Source of the DNA: Xanthomarina sp. F1114
GTDB lineage: Bacteria; Bacteroidota; Bacteroidia; Flavobacteriales; Flavobacteriaceae
Assembly: GCF_026410255.1 (NCBI RefSeq)
Contig: NZ_JAPMLL010000018.1
Span: forward strand, 1 to 49,594
DNA length: 49,594 nt
Reading direction: 5' to 3'
The notes beneath the pieces were generated by a model, which was not told the origin of the DNA, did not search any database, and saw only the letters and a list, made by a program, of their open reading frames with translations. The position numbers were made by a program, and so were the translations under genes. Positions 1 to 8,119 of the stretch are shown here, piece by piece; position 1 is the first letter of the stretch, and the number at the start of each line of letters is the position of its first letter.

Positions 1-125
1 AAAAAAAAAAAAAATCAAGTGTGGAAACATTTAATCTAAATAACCGTATTGATCTAGTAAAATTAAGTAACCGTGATTATTCCTATGTCATATTAAATCC
101 TGTATATTGTCTGCATAACTATTAA
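1..125 (+). CDS. Possible 3' end of a gene cut by the window edge
   Basis: One frame is open from the left edge to a TAA at 123-125. After the poly-A run it reads as about 36 residues ending in ILNPVYCLHNY. It stops 14 bases before the next gene, a spacing common between co-oriented genes here. The fragment is too short for family assignment and the first 14 bases are a homopolymer, so the reading frame at the very edge is unreliable. It could also be chance. Confidence 0.3.
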   Translation, partial: KKKKSSVETFNLNNRIDLVKLSNRDYSYVILNPVYCLHNY

Positions 126-139
126 AAACCAAATGAGTA

Positions 140-754
140 ATGGAGTCTCTAAAAGTTATAGAAATAGTAGGTACCGTAGCTTTTAGTATTGCTGGGACTT
201 TTGCAGCAATGGAAAAGAAGCTCGATGTTTTTGGAACTTTCATCATTGCTTTTATAACCGCATTGGGTGGAGGTACTTTACGAGATATGTTATTAGGAGA
301 AGTTCCTGTAAGATGGTTATTTGAGTTTAGCTCAGGATTTATCGTCTTACTCAGTACAATAATAGGCTTGCTATTTAAAACTGTAATAAAAAACTACCAT
401 AATGTATTGTTGTTATTTGATTCTATTGGTCTTGGTTTTTTTACTGTAGTTGGTATTCAAGTAGGCATAGGTCTTGACTTACATCCAATAGCGTGTATTG
501 CGCTCGGAACGATAACAGCCTGTTTTGGTGGGGTAATTAGAGATATATCTTTAAGTAACATTCCTCTTATTTTCCAAAAAGAAATTTATGCAACAACCTG
601 TATTTTCGGAGGCGCTATCTTTTTCCTTTTGCAAAGCATGGACATACCCAAAATGCCAGTCGAAATTATTTGTCTTGTTTTTATCGTTTTATTTCGATTA
701 TTATCAGTGAAGTTTCACTGGCAATTACCAGTAATATGGAAACCTGTAAAATAG
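140..754 (+). CDS. TRIC/YadS-like (UPF0126) membrane channel protein
   Basis: This 204-residue hydrophobic protein belongs to the UPF0126/TRIC family, whose prokaryotic members form trimeric cation channels in the inner membrane; the older domain label is glycine transporter. Two homologous halves are visible. Each has a glycine-rich helix followed by a conserved Arg-Asp: GGGTLRDMLLG near residues 43-53 and FGGVIRDISLS near 129-139. About seven membrane segments are expected, and the length is normal for the family. The ATG at 140 opens directly into the first helix (VIEIVGTVAFSIAGTFAAM). A second ATG at 132 is out of frame. The next gene, a pirin, starts 41 bases downstream on the same strand. 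The substrate is not evident from sequence. Confidence 0.85.
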   Translation: MESLKVIEIVGTVAFSIAGTFAAMEKKLDVFGTFIIAFITALGGGTLRDMLLGEVPVRWLFEFSSGFIVLLSTIIGLLFKTVIKNYHNVLLLFDSIGLGFFTVVGIQVGIGLDLHPIACIALGTITACFGGVIRDISLSNIPLIFQKEIYATTCIFGGAIFFLLQSMDIPKMPVEIICLVFIVLFRLLSVKFHWQLPVIWKPVK

Positions 755-795
755 TAATTAGAACATTCAATTATCACTAATATAAAATATTTATC

Positions 796-1680
796 ATGTC
801 TAACATCAAATTAATTATAGAGGAAAGAGCTGCCAATATCGGCAAATTTATGGTAGGTCGATTATTACCATTTCGTCAAAAACGCATGGTTGGCCCTTTT
901 ATTTACATCGATCACATGGGTCCTGTAAAATTAAATGAAAGAGAAAACTTCGATGTATTGCCACATCCACACATAGGACTTTCCACATTAACGTTTTTAT
1001 TTGAAGGCAGTATCATGCATCGCGATACTTTAGGTAATGAAGTAGAAATAAAGCCAGGAGCAGTAAACTGGATGACAGCAGGAAAAGGCATTGTCCATTC
1101 CGAGCGTACACCAGATTATTTACGAGACTCGCCATTATTTATGCACGGGTTACAAATTTGGGTAGCTTTGCCTAAAGAATTGGAGCAAATGGAGCCACAG
1201 TTTTCTCATATTGAAGAACGCGAGATTCCAAGTTGGACAGATAGAGACTTGCAATTTAAACTTGTGGCAGGTGAAGCCTTTGAAAGAAAATCGCCAGTTC
1301 CAGTTTTTAGTAAATTGTTTATGCTAGAAATAAAAAGTACAACAAAACAGCTTGTTAATATTGGAAACGATCTTTATGGTGAAGCCGGTTTATATATTTT
1401 AAAAGGTGGTATAGAAAGCGAAGGAAATATCTATGCTCCTAAGCAACTATTAGTAGCAAAAGACAGTACACTTTGCGAATTTACCATTCAAGAAAATAGT
1501 ACTATTTATATCTTTGGAGGAGAACCTTTTGCAGAAAAACGATTTATAGATTGGAATTTTGTATCTTCAAGTAAAGAACGCATAAAAGAAGCTAAAGAGA
1601 AATGGCAAACACAATCGTTTCCTAAAATTAAAGGAGATGAAACCGAGTTTATTCCTTATCCAACATTTAAATTAAAATAA
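796..1680 (+). CDS. Pirin family protein (bicupin)
   Basis: This 294-residue cytoplasmic protein has the two-cupin architecture of pirin. The N-terminal cupin carries the metal-site pattern of the family: His57 and His59 in PHPHIGLSTLTF, then His101 and Glu103 in GKGIVHSERTP. These four residues hold a single Fe atom in characterised pirins. Some pirins have quercetin 2,3-dioxygenase activity, and others act as redox-sensitive transcription cofactors. The sequence does not decide between these roles. The C-terminal cupin covers roughly residues 165-260. It lies 6 bases upstream of an SDR oxidoreductase, so the two are probably co-transcribed. Confidence 0.9.
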   Translation: MSNIKLIIEERAANIGKFMVGRLLPFRQKRMVGPFIYIDHMGPVKLNERENFDVLPHPHIGLSTLTFLFEGSIMHRDTLGNEVEIKPGAVNWMTAGKGIVHSERTPDYLRDSPLFMHGLQIWVALPKELEQMEPQFSHIEEREIPSWTDRDLQFKLVAGEAFERKSPVPVFSKLFMLEIKSTTKQLVNIGNDLYGEAGLYILKGGIESEGNIYAPKQLLVAKDSTLCEFTIQENSTIYIFGGEPFAEKRFIDWNFVSSSKERIKEAKEKWQTQSFPKIKGDETEFIPYPTFKLK

Positions 1681-1686
1681 TTTCAG

Positions 1687-2433
1687 ATGAAAAATTTAAA
1701 AAACAAAGTCATCATCATAACGGGTGGAGCGGCAGGAATTGGAGGAGCTATGACAACAGAGTTAACCGAAAGAGGTGCTTGTGTAGTAGCAGTAGATTTA
1801 AATGAAGATGCTGGAAAGAAAAAAGCAACATCTAATCCAGAGCAAATCGTATTTTTAAAAGGGGATATTTCAAAAGAATCAGTCGCTAAAAAAGCTGTTG
1901 CATTAGCCATATCCAAATTTGGAAAATTAACCAGCTTGGTCAATAACGCACACGCTTCTCGTCAAAAACCCTTATTAGAGTTAACAGAGGAAGATTGGGC
2001 ATTGTCAATGAACACAGGCCTACAAGGCACCTTAAACTTCATGAAAGCTGCTTTCTCCGAACTTAAAAAAAACAAAGGCTCTATTGTTAATTTTGGTTCA
2101 GGGGCTGGACTTCTTGGTCAAAAGAATCAAGGAAGTTATGCAGCAGCAAAAGAAGCCATTAGAGGATTATCTCGAGTAGCCGCTAATGAATGGGCAGAAG
2201 ATAACATTCGAGTAAATATTGTTTGTCCTTTAGCTTTTACCGATGGTGTAAAACAATGGAAAGAACATTTTCCAGAGCAATACGAAGAGATTATTAGTAA
2301 AAATCCAATGCACCGTTTTGGAGATCCACAAAAAGATGTAGCACCAATCGTCGCCTTTCTACTAAGCGATGATAGCCAGTATATGACAGGCCAAACACTC
2401 ATGGCAGATGGTGGAGACATTATGTTAAGATAA
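1687..2433 (+). CDS. SDR family oxidoreductase
   Basis: This is a classical short-chain dehydrogenase/reductase of 248 residues. The NAD(P)-binding motif TGGAAGIGG is near residues 12-20, and the structural NNA motif appears as NNAH near 86-89. The catalytic residues are Ser138 (NFGSGAG), Tyr151 and Lys155 (YAAAK). The C-terminal family signature TGQTLMADGG is also present. An Asp at the end of strand 2 (VAVDLNED) suggests NAD(H) rather than NADP(H) preference. The gene follows the pirin gene by 6 bases and precedes a broken FAD oxidoreductase gene. The substrate is unknown. Confidence 0.9.
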   Translation: MKNLKNKVIIITGGAAGIGGAMTTELTERGACVVAVDLNEDAGKKKATSNPEQIVFLKGDISKESVAKKAVALAISKFGKLTSLVNNAHASRQKPLLELTEEDWALSMNTGLQGTLNFMKAAFSELKKNKGSIVNFGSGAGLLGQKNQGSYAAAKEAIRGLSRVAANEWAEDNIRVNIVCPLAFTDGVKQWKEHFPEQYEEIISKNPMHRFGDPQKDVAPIVAFLLSDDSQYMTGQTLMADGGDIMLR

Positions 2434-2499
2434 GACATTTAAATAGTTACTTAACAACAAACCTTTAACTTTGGTGGTGATTAATAAAAGCTAATAAAT

Positions 2500-2868
2500 A
2501 TGAAAAGGAAATCAGCAGAACTGGTGGAGGAAAATTCAACAATAGACTTGCTTATTGTAGGCTCAGAAACTGGCATTGCTACAGCCTTGGCGGGACATGA
2601 CAAGGGCTTAAAATGCTTAATAATTGAAAAAACGCCATATGTTGGTGGCTCCACTGCACTTTCAGGTGGTGCAATGGAGACTGATGAACACGGACGTGTG
2701 TTATGCAAAGATAAGTCTCCTATTGAAGGGCTATATGCTGTAGGAAACACAGCTGCCAATATATTTAGAAGCGTGTATCCAGGAATTGGAGGCACAATTT
2801 GCCAAGGTTTAGTATATGGATATATTGTCGCAGAACATACATCGAATTTAACACTCTTAAAAAATTAA
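2500..2868 (+). pseudogene. Internally deleted FAD-dependent oxidoreductase (3-ketosteroid dehydrogenase-like) remnant
   Basis: The 122-residue frame joins the two ends of a flavoprotein of the fumarate reductase/3-ketosteroid delta1-dehydrogenase type, whose intact members are about 500-570 residues. Residues 15-57 are the N-terminal FAD Rossmann region, ending in the family motif GGSTALSGG. Residues 60-112 are the C-terminal FAD region (TDEHGRV, IEGLYAVGNTAAN, YPGIGGTI, LVYGYIVAE). The substrate domain of roughly 400 residues between them is missing and the frame is kept. The dinucleotide loop reads GSETGI, so the second glycine of GxGxxG is lost. I infer a decayed gene. A residual function as a small folded protein cannot be excluded. 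Confidence 0.75.
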
Positions 2869-2882
2869 ATAAAACTTTAAAA

Positions 2883-3236
2883 ATGAATATCAATTGGATT
2901 TTATTAATTATTGGTGGTCTTTTTGAAACTGGCTTTGCCATTAGTTTGGCAAAGGCTCAAGAAAGCTCAGGGAAAGAGTTTTGGATATGGATTATTGCAT
3001 TTGCTGCCTCTGTTAGTATTAGCATGTATTTGCTTTTTAAATCAATGGGTGGAGCACAGCCTATCCCGCTTGGCACAGCTTATGCTGTATGGGGTGCCAT
3101 TGGCGCTATAGGAACAGTTGTTGCAGGAATCGTTTTGTTTAAAGAAGCAGTCAGTTTTTGGAGATTATTTTTTTTAGGCACCTTAATAATTTCGATAGTT
3201 GGATTACAGATTGTGAGTAGTAGTCAAGAGATTTGA
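2883..3236 (+). CDS. SMR family exporter, Gdx/SugE-type
   Basis: This is a 117-residue, four-helix small multidrug resistance protein of the inner membrane. Glu15 in helix 1 (GGLFETGFA) is the proton/substrate-coupling glutamate of the family. The loop and helix 3 motif GTAYAVWGAIGAIG matches the Gdx/SugE branch, known for guanidinium export, better than the EmrE drug branch. I placed the start at 2883 because helix 1 begins there; an upstream in-frame ATG at 2799 would add unrelated residues overlapping the preceding remnant. Dual-topology homodimers are usual in this family. I saw no recognisable guanidine riboswitch upstream. The specific substrate is an inference. Confidence 0.85.
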   Translation: MNINWILLIIGGLFETGFAISLAKAQESSGKEFWIWIIAFAASVSISMYLLFKSMGGAQPIPLGTAYAVWGAIGAIGTVVAGIVLFKEAVSFWRLFFLGTLIISIVGLQIVSSSQEI

Positions 3237-3253
3237 GGAAAGCTAATTATTCC

Positions 3254-3391
3254 GGGGCAACACAAAAAGTTGTGTGTGCTAATTAAAAATAGATTCCGAT
3301 TTTTGATTTGATCTGAATTCTTCCTATACAGACAGACTTACAACAATTTATCCATAATCCTAAAATCCCACAACTTTTTGACTTGATCCCC
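3254..3391. repeat. Inverted-repeat bounded element (possible MITE)
   Basis: A 138-bp gene-free segment is bounded by inverted ends. Both ends begin with GGGG and share the perfect 12-mer CAAAAAGTTGTG, at 3263-3274 on + and 3369-3380 on -. Over about 21 aligned positions only two differ, plus a 2-base indel. The interior is AT-rich with no open frame of note. The layout resembles a non-autonomous mobile element, but no convincing target-site duplication is visible. It could instead be a chance structure in the gap upstream of the tRNA terminator. Confidence 0.4.
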
Positions 3392-3427
3392 TATAACCGT
3401 TACATACATTCACAGAAAATTAGACAT

Positions 3428-3455
3428 AAAAAAAGTCCAACATTTCTGTTGAACT
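3428..3455 (-). terminator. Intrinsic terminator of the tRNA-Asn transcript
   Basis: On the minus strand a 9-bp stem (AGTTCAACA pairing with TGTTGGACT, one G-T pair) encloses a 4-base loop. It is followed by a run of seven T. It begins 13 bases after the tRNA 3' end, as expected for a tRNA terminator. Confidence 0.8.
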
Positions 3456-3468
3456 TCTTTTCTAATTG

Positions 3469-3542
3469 CTCCTCCTCTTGGGCTCGAACCAAGGACCCTC
3501 TGATTAACAGTCAGATGCTCTAACCAACTGAGCTAAGGAGGA
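3469..3542 (-). tRNA. tRNA-Asn (anticodon GTT)
   Basis: The minus strand folds into a complete 74-base cloverleaf. The acceptor stem is TCCTCCT/AGGAGGA and the D stem is GCTC/GAGC with an AGTTGGTTA loop. The anticodon stem is TCTGA/TCAGA with loop CTGTTAA (anticodon GTT). The T stem is CTTGG/CCAAG with loop TTCGAGC, and the discriminator base is G. The 3' CCA is not encoded. It is a single tRNA, not part of an array, with its own candidate promoter about 100 bases upstream and a terminator directly downstream. Confidence 0.97.
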
Positions 3543-3640
3543 GTGTTCTTTTCTTTTTAAGTCTTTTTTCTGACTTTCACATTTTCTAAACTAACTATTT
3601 TTGCAGTTGTAAAGTAGTGTGTTTTTTGCCTTAGCGAGCG

Positions 3641-3648
3641 CAAATATA
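3641..3648 (-). promoter_or_regulatory. Candidate -7 promoter element for tRNA-Asn
   Basis: The minus strand reads TATATTTG, an exact match to the Bacteroidota -7 consensus TAnnTTTG. Transcription would start about 90 bases before the mature tRNA, implying a 5' leader removed by RNase P. No clear TTG -33 element was identified. Confidence 0.5.
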
Positions 3649-3687
3649 TATTAATTATTAGTTATTGCAAAACTATTTTAAAAAAAA

Positions 3688-5034
3688 TTAATTAAAAATT
3701 GCTTTAAAGATATCATTCCCATTTGCAAACAAAACTAAAGCTATCAAAATAATAAATCCTACTAGTTGTGCATACTCTAAAAACTTATCTCCAGGCTTTC
3801 TTCCAGAGATCATTTCATATAGTAAAAACATGACATGTCCACCGTCTAAAGCTGGAATTGGCAGCAAGTTTAAAACCCCCAACATAATAGATAAGAAGGC
3901 TGTAATACTCCAGAAAACTTGCCAGCTCCAAAAGCTAGGAAATATATCGTAGATGGCTTTAAATCCACCCACGCCTTTATAAGCTCCTGTACTTGGTGTA
4001 AAAATAGCTTTAAACTGCGTGATGTATGAGGAAATTTTATCTCCCGTTTTCTTAATCCCGATTGGAATTGATTCAAGCAAACTATATTTATGTGTTTCAA
4101 ATTTATAGTACCCTAATGCTTCCAAGGTCTCTGGAGTTGCACCAGAAGCATAAACCAAACTCATTTTCCCTTCTTCACTAATATGAAGTGGAATTTGTAA
4201 CTTTTCTTTATCTCTTAAAACTGTAGCTTCTACATCTTGACCTTTTAAATTATCAAGTTCAGGAATTACCTCATCAATATATTTTGTTGGTTTTCCGTTA
4301 AACGCTGTAATTATATCCCCTTTTTGAATTCCACTTCCCTTATTAAAAGAAGAATCAGGAACTTCGGCAATAACAAATGGCATTCTTAAGTCTATAAAAG
4401 ATTTCTCTTTAGAATCTAATAATTGAGATAAAAAATCTTCTGGTAAAGTAACGGTCGATTGTTGTCCGTCTCTTTCAATAACAATCCTTTTCCCGAATAA
4501 TACTTTTTCAGAAATCTGCGAAAAATGATCTATAGTTTCACCATCAACAGATATAATTTTATCTCCTGTACGCAACCCTGCTTTATTAGCAACCGAGCTT
4601 TCAACCAAAACACCATCTGTAATGTTTTCATTAGGAAGAATTCTATCTCCATAATAATAACTCATTCCTATATAAATAATAACAGCTAATAAGAAATTAA
4701 CTGTTACTCCACCAAGCATAATAATTAAACGTTGCCAGGCTGGTTTCGATCTAAACTCCCAAGGTTGTGGTGGTTGTGCCATTTGCTCTTTGTCCATGCT
4801 TTCGTCTATCATTCCTGATATTTTAACATATCCTCCAAGTGGCAACCAACCTATTCCATAAACGGTGTCTCCAATTTTCTTTTTAAATAAAGAAAACTTA
4901 ACATCGAAAAACAGATAGAATTTTTCAACTCTAGTTTTAAAAAGTTTCGCAGGAATAAAGTGTCCCAATTCGTGCAAAACAATTAATAAAGAAAGGCTCA
5001 ATAAAAATTGAGATATTTTTATAACAAACTCCAT
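3688..5034 (-). CDS. rseP: RIP metalloprotease RseP (site-2 protease)
   Basis: This 448-residue inner-membrane zinc protease cleaves anti-sigma factors and leftover signal peptides within the membrane. The zinc motif HELGH is at residues 21-25 in the first membrane helix. The second ligand motif, LDGGH, is in the C-terminal helices, in NLLPIPALDGG. Two PDZ domains lie between them: one around GLRTGDKIISVDGE and one around GIQKGDIITAFNGKP. Length and order match bacterial RseP. The start at 5034 opens right into the first helix. A TAnnTTTG element lies 30 bases upstream, so the gene probably has its own promoter. The M1 peptidase gene upstream is on the same strand, 79 bases away. Confidence 0.95.
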   Translation of the reverse strand: MEFVIKISQFLLSLSLLIVLHELGHFIPAKLFKTRVEKFYLFFDVKFSLFKKKIGDTVYGIGWLPLGGYVKISGMIDESMDKEQMAQPPQPWEFRSKPAWQRLIIMLGGVTVNFLLAVIIYIGMSYYYGDRILPNENITDGVLVESSVANKAGLRTGDKIISVDGETIDHFSQISEKVLFGKRIVIERDGQQSTVTLPEDFLSQLLDSKEKSFIDLRMPFVIAEVPDSSFNKGSGIQKGDIITAFNGKPTKYIDEVIPELDNLKGQDVEATVLRDKEKLQIPLHISEEGKMSLVYASGATPETLEALGYYKFETHKYSLLESIPIGIKKTGDKISSYITQFKAIFTPSTGAYKGVGGFKAIYDIFPSFWSWQVFWSITAFLSIMLGVLNLLPIPALDGGHVMFLLYEMISGRKPGDKFLEYAQLVGFIILIALVLFANGNDIFKAIFN

Positions 5035-5064
5035 GTATATTTTAGTCTAATGTAAATTAATTTG

Positions 5065-5072
5065 CAAAAGTA
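5065..5072 (-). promoter_or_regulatory. Candidate -7 promoter element for rseP
   Basis: The minus strand reads TACTTTTG, matching TAnnTTTG, 30 bases before the rseP start codon. That spacing leaves a short untranslated leader. Confidence 0.55.
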
Positions 5073-5113
5073 GTGTTTTAACAGCATTTAGAAAACATTT
5101 ACTTGGCTATAAC

Positions 5114-7051
5114 CTACTTTTTTAACACGGATTTATTAATTATTCCTTGATTAGTTTCTAGTTGCACAAAAAACAACCCCGACGATAAAGAAGATAAATC
5201 TACACTATCAACCCATGGTGTTGTTAGTAAAAGCTGCCCCAAGGCATTATAAACATTTATACTACTAACCTCTATACTATTGGGTTTAGAAATATGTACA
5301 CTTTGACTAGTTGGGTTTGGGTAGATTTGAAATTGATTTTCTAGAGTGACTTTGTCTATATGTAAACTTACTGTATTGTATTTTGAAATTAAATCTGCTT
5401 CTGGATCAAAAATTACAGTGTCTACTGTAAAGTCAACGGTTCTTAAAAAGGTTTCATTATTTGAAGTATTGTCTAAAACTAAATCTAGTTCTTCCCCATT
5501 TGTTCCAATAATCCGGATTGGTACTGGTGCTTCAAAATAAGAAACTGATGAGTGACTTTGTGTTTGTTGTAATGAAAGCCATATCTCATTATTATTTGGT
5601 TGGTTCCAGGTTAGCTCATAACTAGGAAAACCTTGATTATAAATCCAGTCGTTAAAAAACTCTGTGAGATTCTCTCCACTAGCATCCTCCATGATTTCTC
5701 TATAATCTTCTGTTTTGGCGTAAGCATAAGCATGATCTGGGTGATTTAAATAATTTTGCATCCCTTGAAAGAAAGTGGCATCTCCAAGCTTCTTTCTTAA
5801 CATATGCGTTACCATAGCTCCTTTATTATAACTTAATCTGCTGCTAAAAATTCTATTTATACTTAAGGTATCTGTATCTGTTAAATAAACAGAGCCTCCA
5901 CTCTGCGACGTTACCGAGTTTATTAAAGATTGTTTCCAACCTCTAAAAGAATTATTCCCATCTAAATTTTCGACTACAAGTCCGGATAGGTAGGTTGCAA
6001 AACCCTCGTTCAGCCAAATATCCTTCCAACTCCCACAAGTAACTTTATTTCCAAACCATTGATGCGCTAATTCGTGCGCAATTAAATTTCTTCCAAAACT
6101 TCCCATAAAAGAAACAGTGGTATGCTCCATACCTCCTCCCCAACCAAATTGGGCATGTCCGTATTTTTCATTGGCATAAGGATACTCCTGAAATAAATTG
6201 GAAAACAAGTCCATTATATCTACCGTAACTGCCGTGCTAACCTGAGCAGATGCCAAATTTTCAGGATATACATAATTTATTATTTCAAAAGGATTTCCGT
6301 TGTTATCTACGGTGTCTGAATATATAGAATAATTAGTTACAGCAATAGCAACTAAATACGCAGGAATAGGATATTGATGACTAAAATGTGTGGTTTTATA
6401 AGCGCCATTTACAGTTTGGCTTTGTTCTAATCCGTTTGCAACAGCCATATATTCTTCGTTTGAAGGATTATTAAGCGGGCTTGTTATATAAACATCAATA
6501 GCATCTATTTTATCGATTAAATCCTGTTTGCAAGGCCACCATCCTTTTGCCCCATAAGGCTCAGACAGCGTCCAAATAATAGGATCTCCATTATGACTAC
6601 TTTGTTCAAAAGAGCCAAATCCGGAACTTACCGGATTTCCTGAATAACTAATTGTTAGCGAGTCTAAAACACCTGCATTTTGAACCTGATCTAATGTAAT
6701 AACAACCTCATCATCCGAATTCTGAATAAAAGACAAGGCGTTTCCACGTTGTAATACTTGAGAAACAGTCATATTTGAAGTCAGCTCAAATACAACTTCC
6801 GATAAGTTTTCCTTAGCCTCAAAATAAGTAGTAACATCCCCAGAAATAAAAGCTTGAGATGGATCCACATCCAATTCTAATTTATGATAAGTAACATCAT
6901 AATTTCCTGTGTTCATATTAACACGATAAAACATTTTATTTAAAGCTGTTCTAGCCTCAGCATCTCGAATGTCATTCATAGATTTTGTAAAATCCTGACC
7001 AAAAAACAAGATTGGAGTTAAAACTAATAAGCACTGTAATATTCTTTTCAC
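5114..7051 (-). CDS. Secreted M1 family aminopeptidase with type IX secretion sorting domain
   Basis: This zinc aminopeptidase of the gluzincin M1 family has HELAHQWFGNK, with the third ligand Glu in WLNEGFATYLSG 18 residues on. The exopeptidase motif, usually GAMEN, reads GGGMEH. A Tyr-containing segment (RLSYNKGAMVTHML) fits the transition-state Tyr. The last ~75 residues (YPNPTSQSVHI ... GLFFVQL ... KSVLKK) are a type A T9SS C-terminal sorting domain, so export across the outer membrane is predicted. I chose the GTG at 7051 because it begins a clean signal peptide (KRILQCLLVLTPILFFGQ), giving 645 residues. The frame stays open to an ATG at 7153, but that adds 34 residues unlike a signal peptide and would overlap the divergent gene. 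Confidence 0.88.
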   Translation of the reverse strand: MKRILQCLLVLTPILFFGQDFTKSMNDIRDAEARTALNKMFYRVNMNTGNYDVTYHKLELDVDPSQAFISGDVTTYFEAKENLSEVVFELTSNMTVSQVLQRGNALSFIQNSDDEVVITLDQVQNAGVLDSLTISYSGNPVSSGFGSFEQSSHNGDPIIWTLSEPYGAKGWWPCKQDLIDKIDAIDVYITSPLNNPSNEEYMAVANGLEQSQTVNGAYKTTHFSHQYPIPAYLVAIAVTNYSIYSDTVDNNGNPFEIINYVYPENLASAQVSTAVTVDIMDLFSNLFQEYPYANEKYGHAQFGWGGGMEHTTVSFMGSFGRNLIAHELAHQWFGNKVTCGSWKDIWLNEGFATYLSGLVVENLDGNNSFRGWKQSLINSVTSQSGGSVYLTDTDTLSINRIFSSRLSYNKGAMVTHMLRKKLGDATFFQGMQNYLNHPDHAYAYAKTEDYREIMEDASGENLTEFFNDWIYNQGFPSYELTWNQPNNNEIWLSLQQTQSHSSVSYFEAPVPIRIIGTNGEELDLVLDNTSNNETFLRTVDFTVDTVIFDPEADLISKYNTVSLHIDKVTLENQFQIYPNPTSQSVHISKPNSIEVSSINVYNALGQLLLTTPWVDSVDLSSLSSGLFFVQLETNQGIINKSVLKK

Positions 7052-7099
7052 AACTATATAATTAGATGTTAAATTTACCGAATAAACACTTATCTGTCG

Positions 7100-7107
7100 T
7101 ATTTTTG
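7100..7107 (+). promoter_or_regulatory. Candidate -7 promoter element for the SCO1/SenC gene
   Basis: TATTTTTG matches TAnnTTTG and lies 36 bases before the ATG at 7144. It sits upstream of the inferred GTG start of the divergent M1 peptidase, which supports the shorter form of that protein. Confidence 0.55.
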
Positions 7108-7143
7108 CAAATAAATCTTCGAAAAACTCCAAATTAAATAGAA

Positions 7144-7815
7144 ATGCTCTCATTTTTTAAAGACTATAAATATTTTGCTATCGTTTTTGCTACACTTTCT
7201 TTAATTATTGTAGTAATAATCTATAATATTTTCGATGTCTACAAGCCTTTGCCCATTTATCAGCCGGCTATGGTTAATTCTGAAATGGTTGACAGCACTC
7301 TTGTTTATAAAAAAAAGTATCATAAAATTGCCGATTTCAGCCTAACAAATCAAAATGGAAAAACCATTACACAAGACAACTATAAGGATAAAATTTATGT
7401 AGCTGATTTTTTCTTTACAACCTGCCAAACAATTTGTCCAATTATGACAGATCATATGGTTTTAATTCAAAAGGAAATTAAAGACGATGCGGATGTTATG
7501 CTGCTTTCTCATACTGTAACTCCAGACATTGACACAGTAGAACAACTAAAAAAGTACGCGTTAGAAAAAGGAGTTATCGACAGCAAATGGAATCTGGTAA
7601 CGGGAGACAAAAAGGAAATCTACAATTTAGCTAGAAAAAGTTATCTCGCGGTAAAAGATGATGGCACGGGAGATGAATACGACATGATTCATACCGAAAA
7701 CTTCATGTTAATAGATAAAAAGCGTCAAATTAGAGGTTATTACGATGGTACAAACCCTGAGGACATTTCTCGATTGCTAGAAGAGATAGAAATTTTAAAA
7801 CAGGAATATAAATAG
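7144..7815 (+). CDS. SCO1/SenC family copper chaperone-like protein
   Basis: This 223-residue membrane-anchored thioredoxin-fold protein has one N-terminal membrane segment (residues ~10-28). The SCO/SenC/PrrC domain follows, from about residue 60. The copper site is visible as Cys94 and Cys98 (FTTCQTICP) with the distal His183 (DMIHTENF). Members assist assembly of the CuA site of cytochrome c oxidase or act as thiol-disulfide reductases at the membrane outer face. It is directly upstream of feoAB, with its own promoter on each side. No oxidase genes are in this window. Confidence 0.9.
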   Translation: MLSFFKDYKYFAIVFATLSLIIVVIIYNIFDVYKPLPIYQPAMVNSEMVDSTLVYKKKYHKIADFSLTNQNGKTITQDNYKDKIYVADFFFTTCQTICPIMTDHMVLIQKEIKDDADVMLLSHTVTPDIDTVEQLKKYALEKGVIDSKWNLVTGDKKEIYNLARKSYLAVKDDGTGDEYDMIHTENFMLIDKKRQIRGYYDGTNPEDISRLLEEIEILKQEYK

Positions 7816-7854
7816 TTTTATAGTTCACAATTTTTTTTCGCTAAAATTTTATCT

Positions 7855-7862
7855 TATTTTTG
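7855..7862 (+). promoter_or_regulatory. Candidate -7 promoter element for feoAB
   Basis: TATTTTTG matches TAnnTTTG 26 bases before the predicted TTG start of feoA. It falls in the 73-base gap after the SCO gene, so feoAB is probably transcribed separately. Confidence 0.55.
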
Positions 7863-7888
7863 CTTCTTTAAAATCAATCTAAATAAGC

Positions 7889-8119
7889 TTGCAAGTTACA
7901 TTAGCACATCTAAAACGCGGAGAGAAAGCTATTATCACGGATGTTTCCTCCATCTACGTCCCCTTAAAACTTTTGGAAATGGGATGCTTACCAGGAAATG
8001 AAGTTCAGCTTCTGCAGGTAGCTCCATTTTCGGATCCCTTGTATCTTAATATAAATGGAACGCATTTAGCCATTAGAAAAGAGACGGCTACCCATATTTT
8101 AATTGAAATTTGTAAATGA
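7889..8119 (+). CDS. feoA: FeoA ferrous iron transport protein A
   Basis: This 76-residue SH3-like FeoA protein is a cytosolic partner of the FeoB Fe(II) importer. The pattern is typical: LAHLKRGEKAIITDV, then LKLLEMGCLPGNEVQLL, and a final strand LAIRKETATHILIE. The start is a TTG at 7889; no in-frame ATG precedes the conserved fold, and the resulting length matches the family. A TAnnTTTG promoter element is 26 bases upstream. The stop overlaps the feoB start by 4 bases (ATGA), indicating translational coupling. Confidence 0.92.
   Translation: MQVTLAHLKRGEKAIITDVSSIYVPLKLLEMGCLPGNEVQLLQVAPFSDPLYLNINGTHLAIRKETATHILIEICK

Noticed and set aside
2799-2882. Extended N-terminus of the SMR exporter
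   Set aside because: The extra 28 residues overlap the flavoprotein remnant in another frame, and the family helix 1 begins at the ATG at 2883.
3240-3290. Terminator after the SMR gene formed by ACACAA/TTGTGT
   Set aside because: No T-run follows the hairpin; the arms are better explained as part of the inverted-repeat element.
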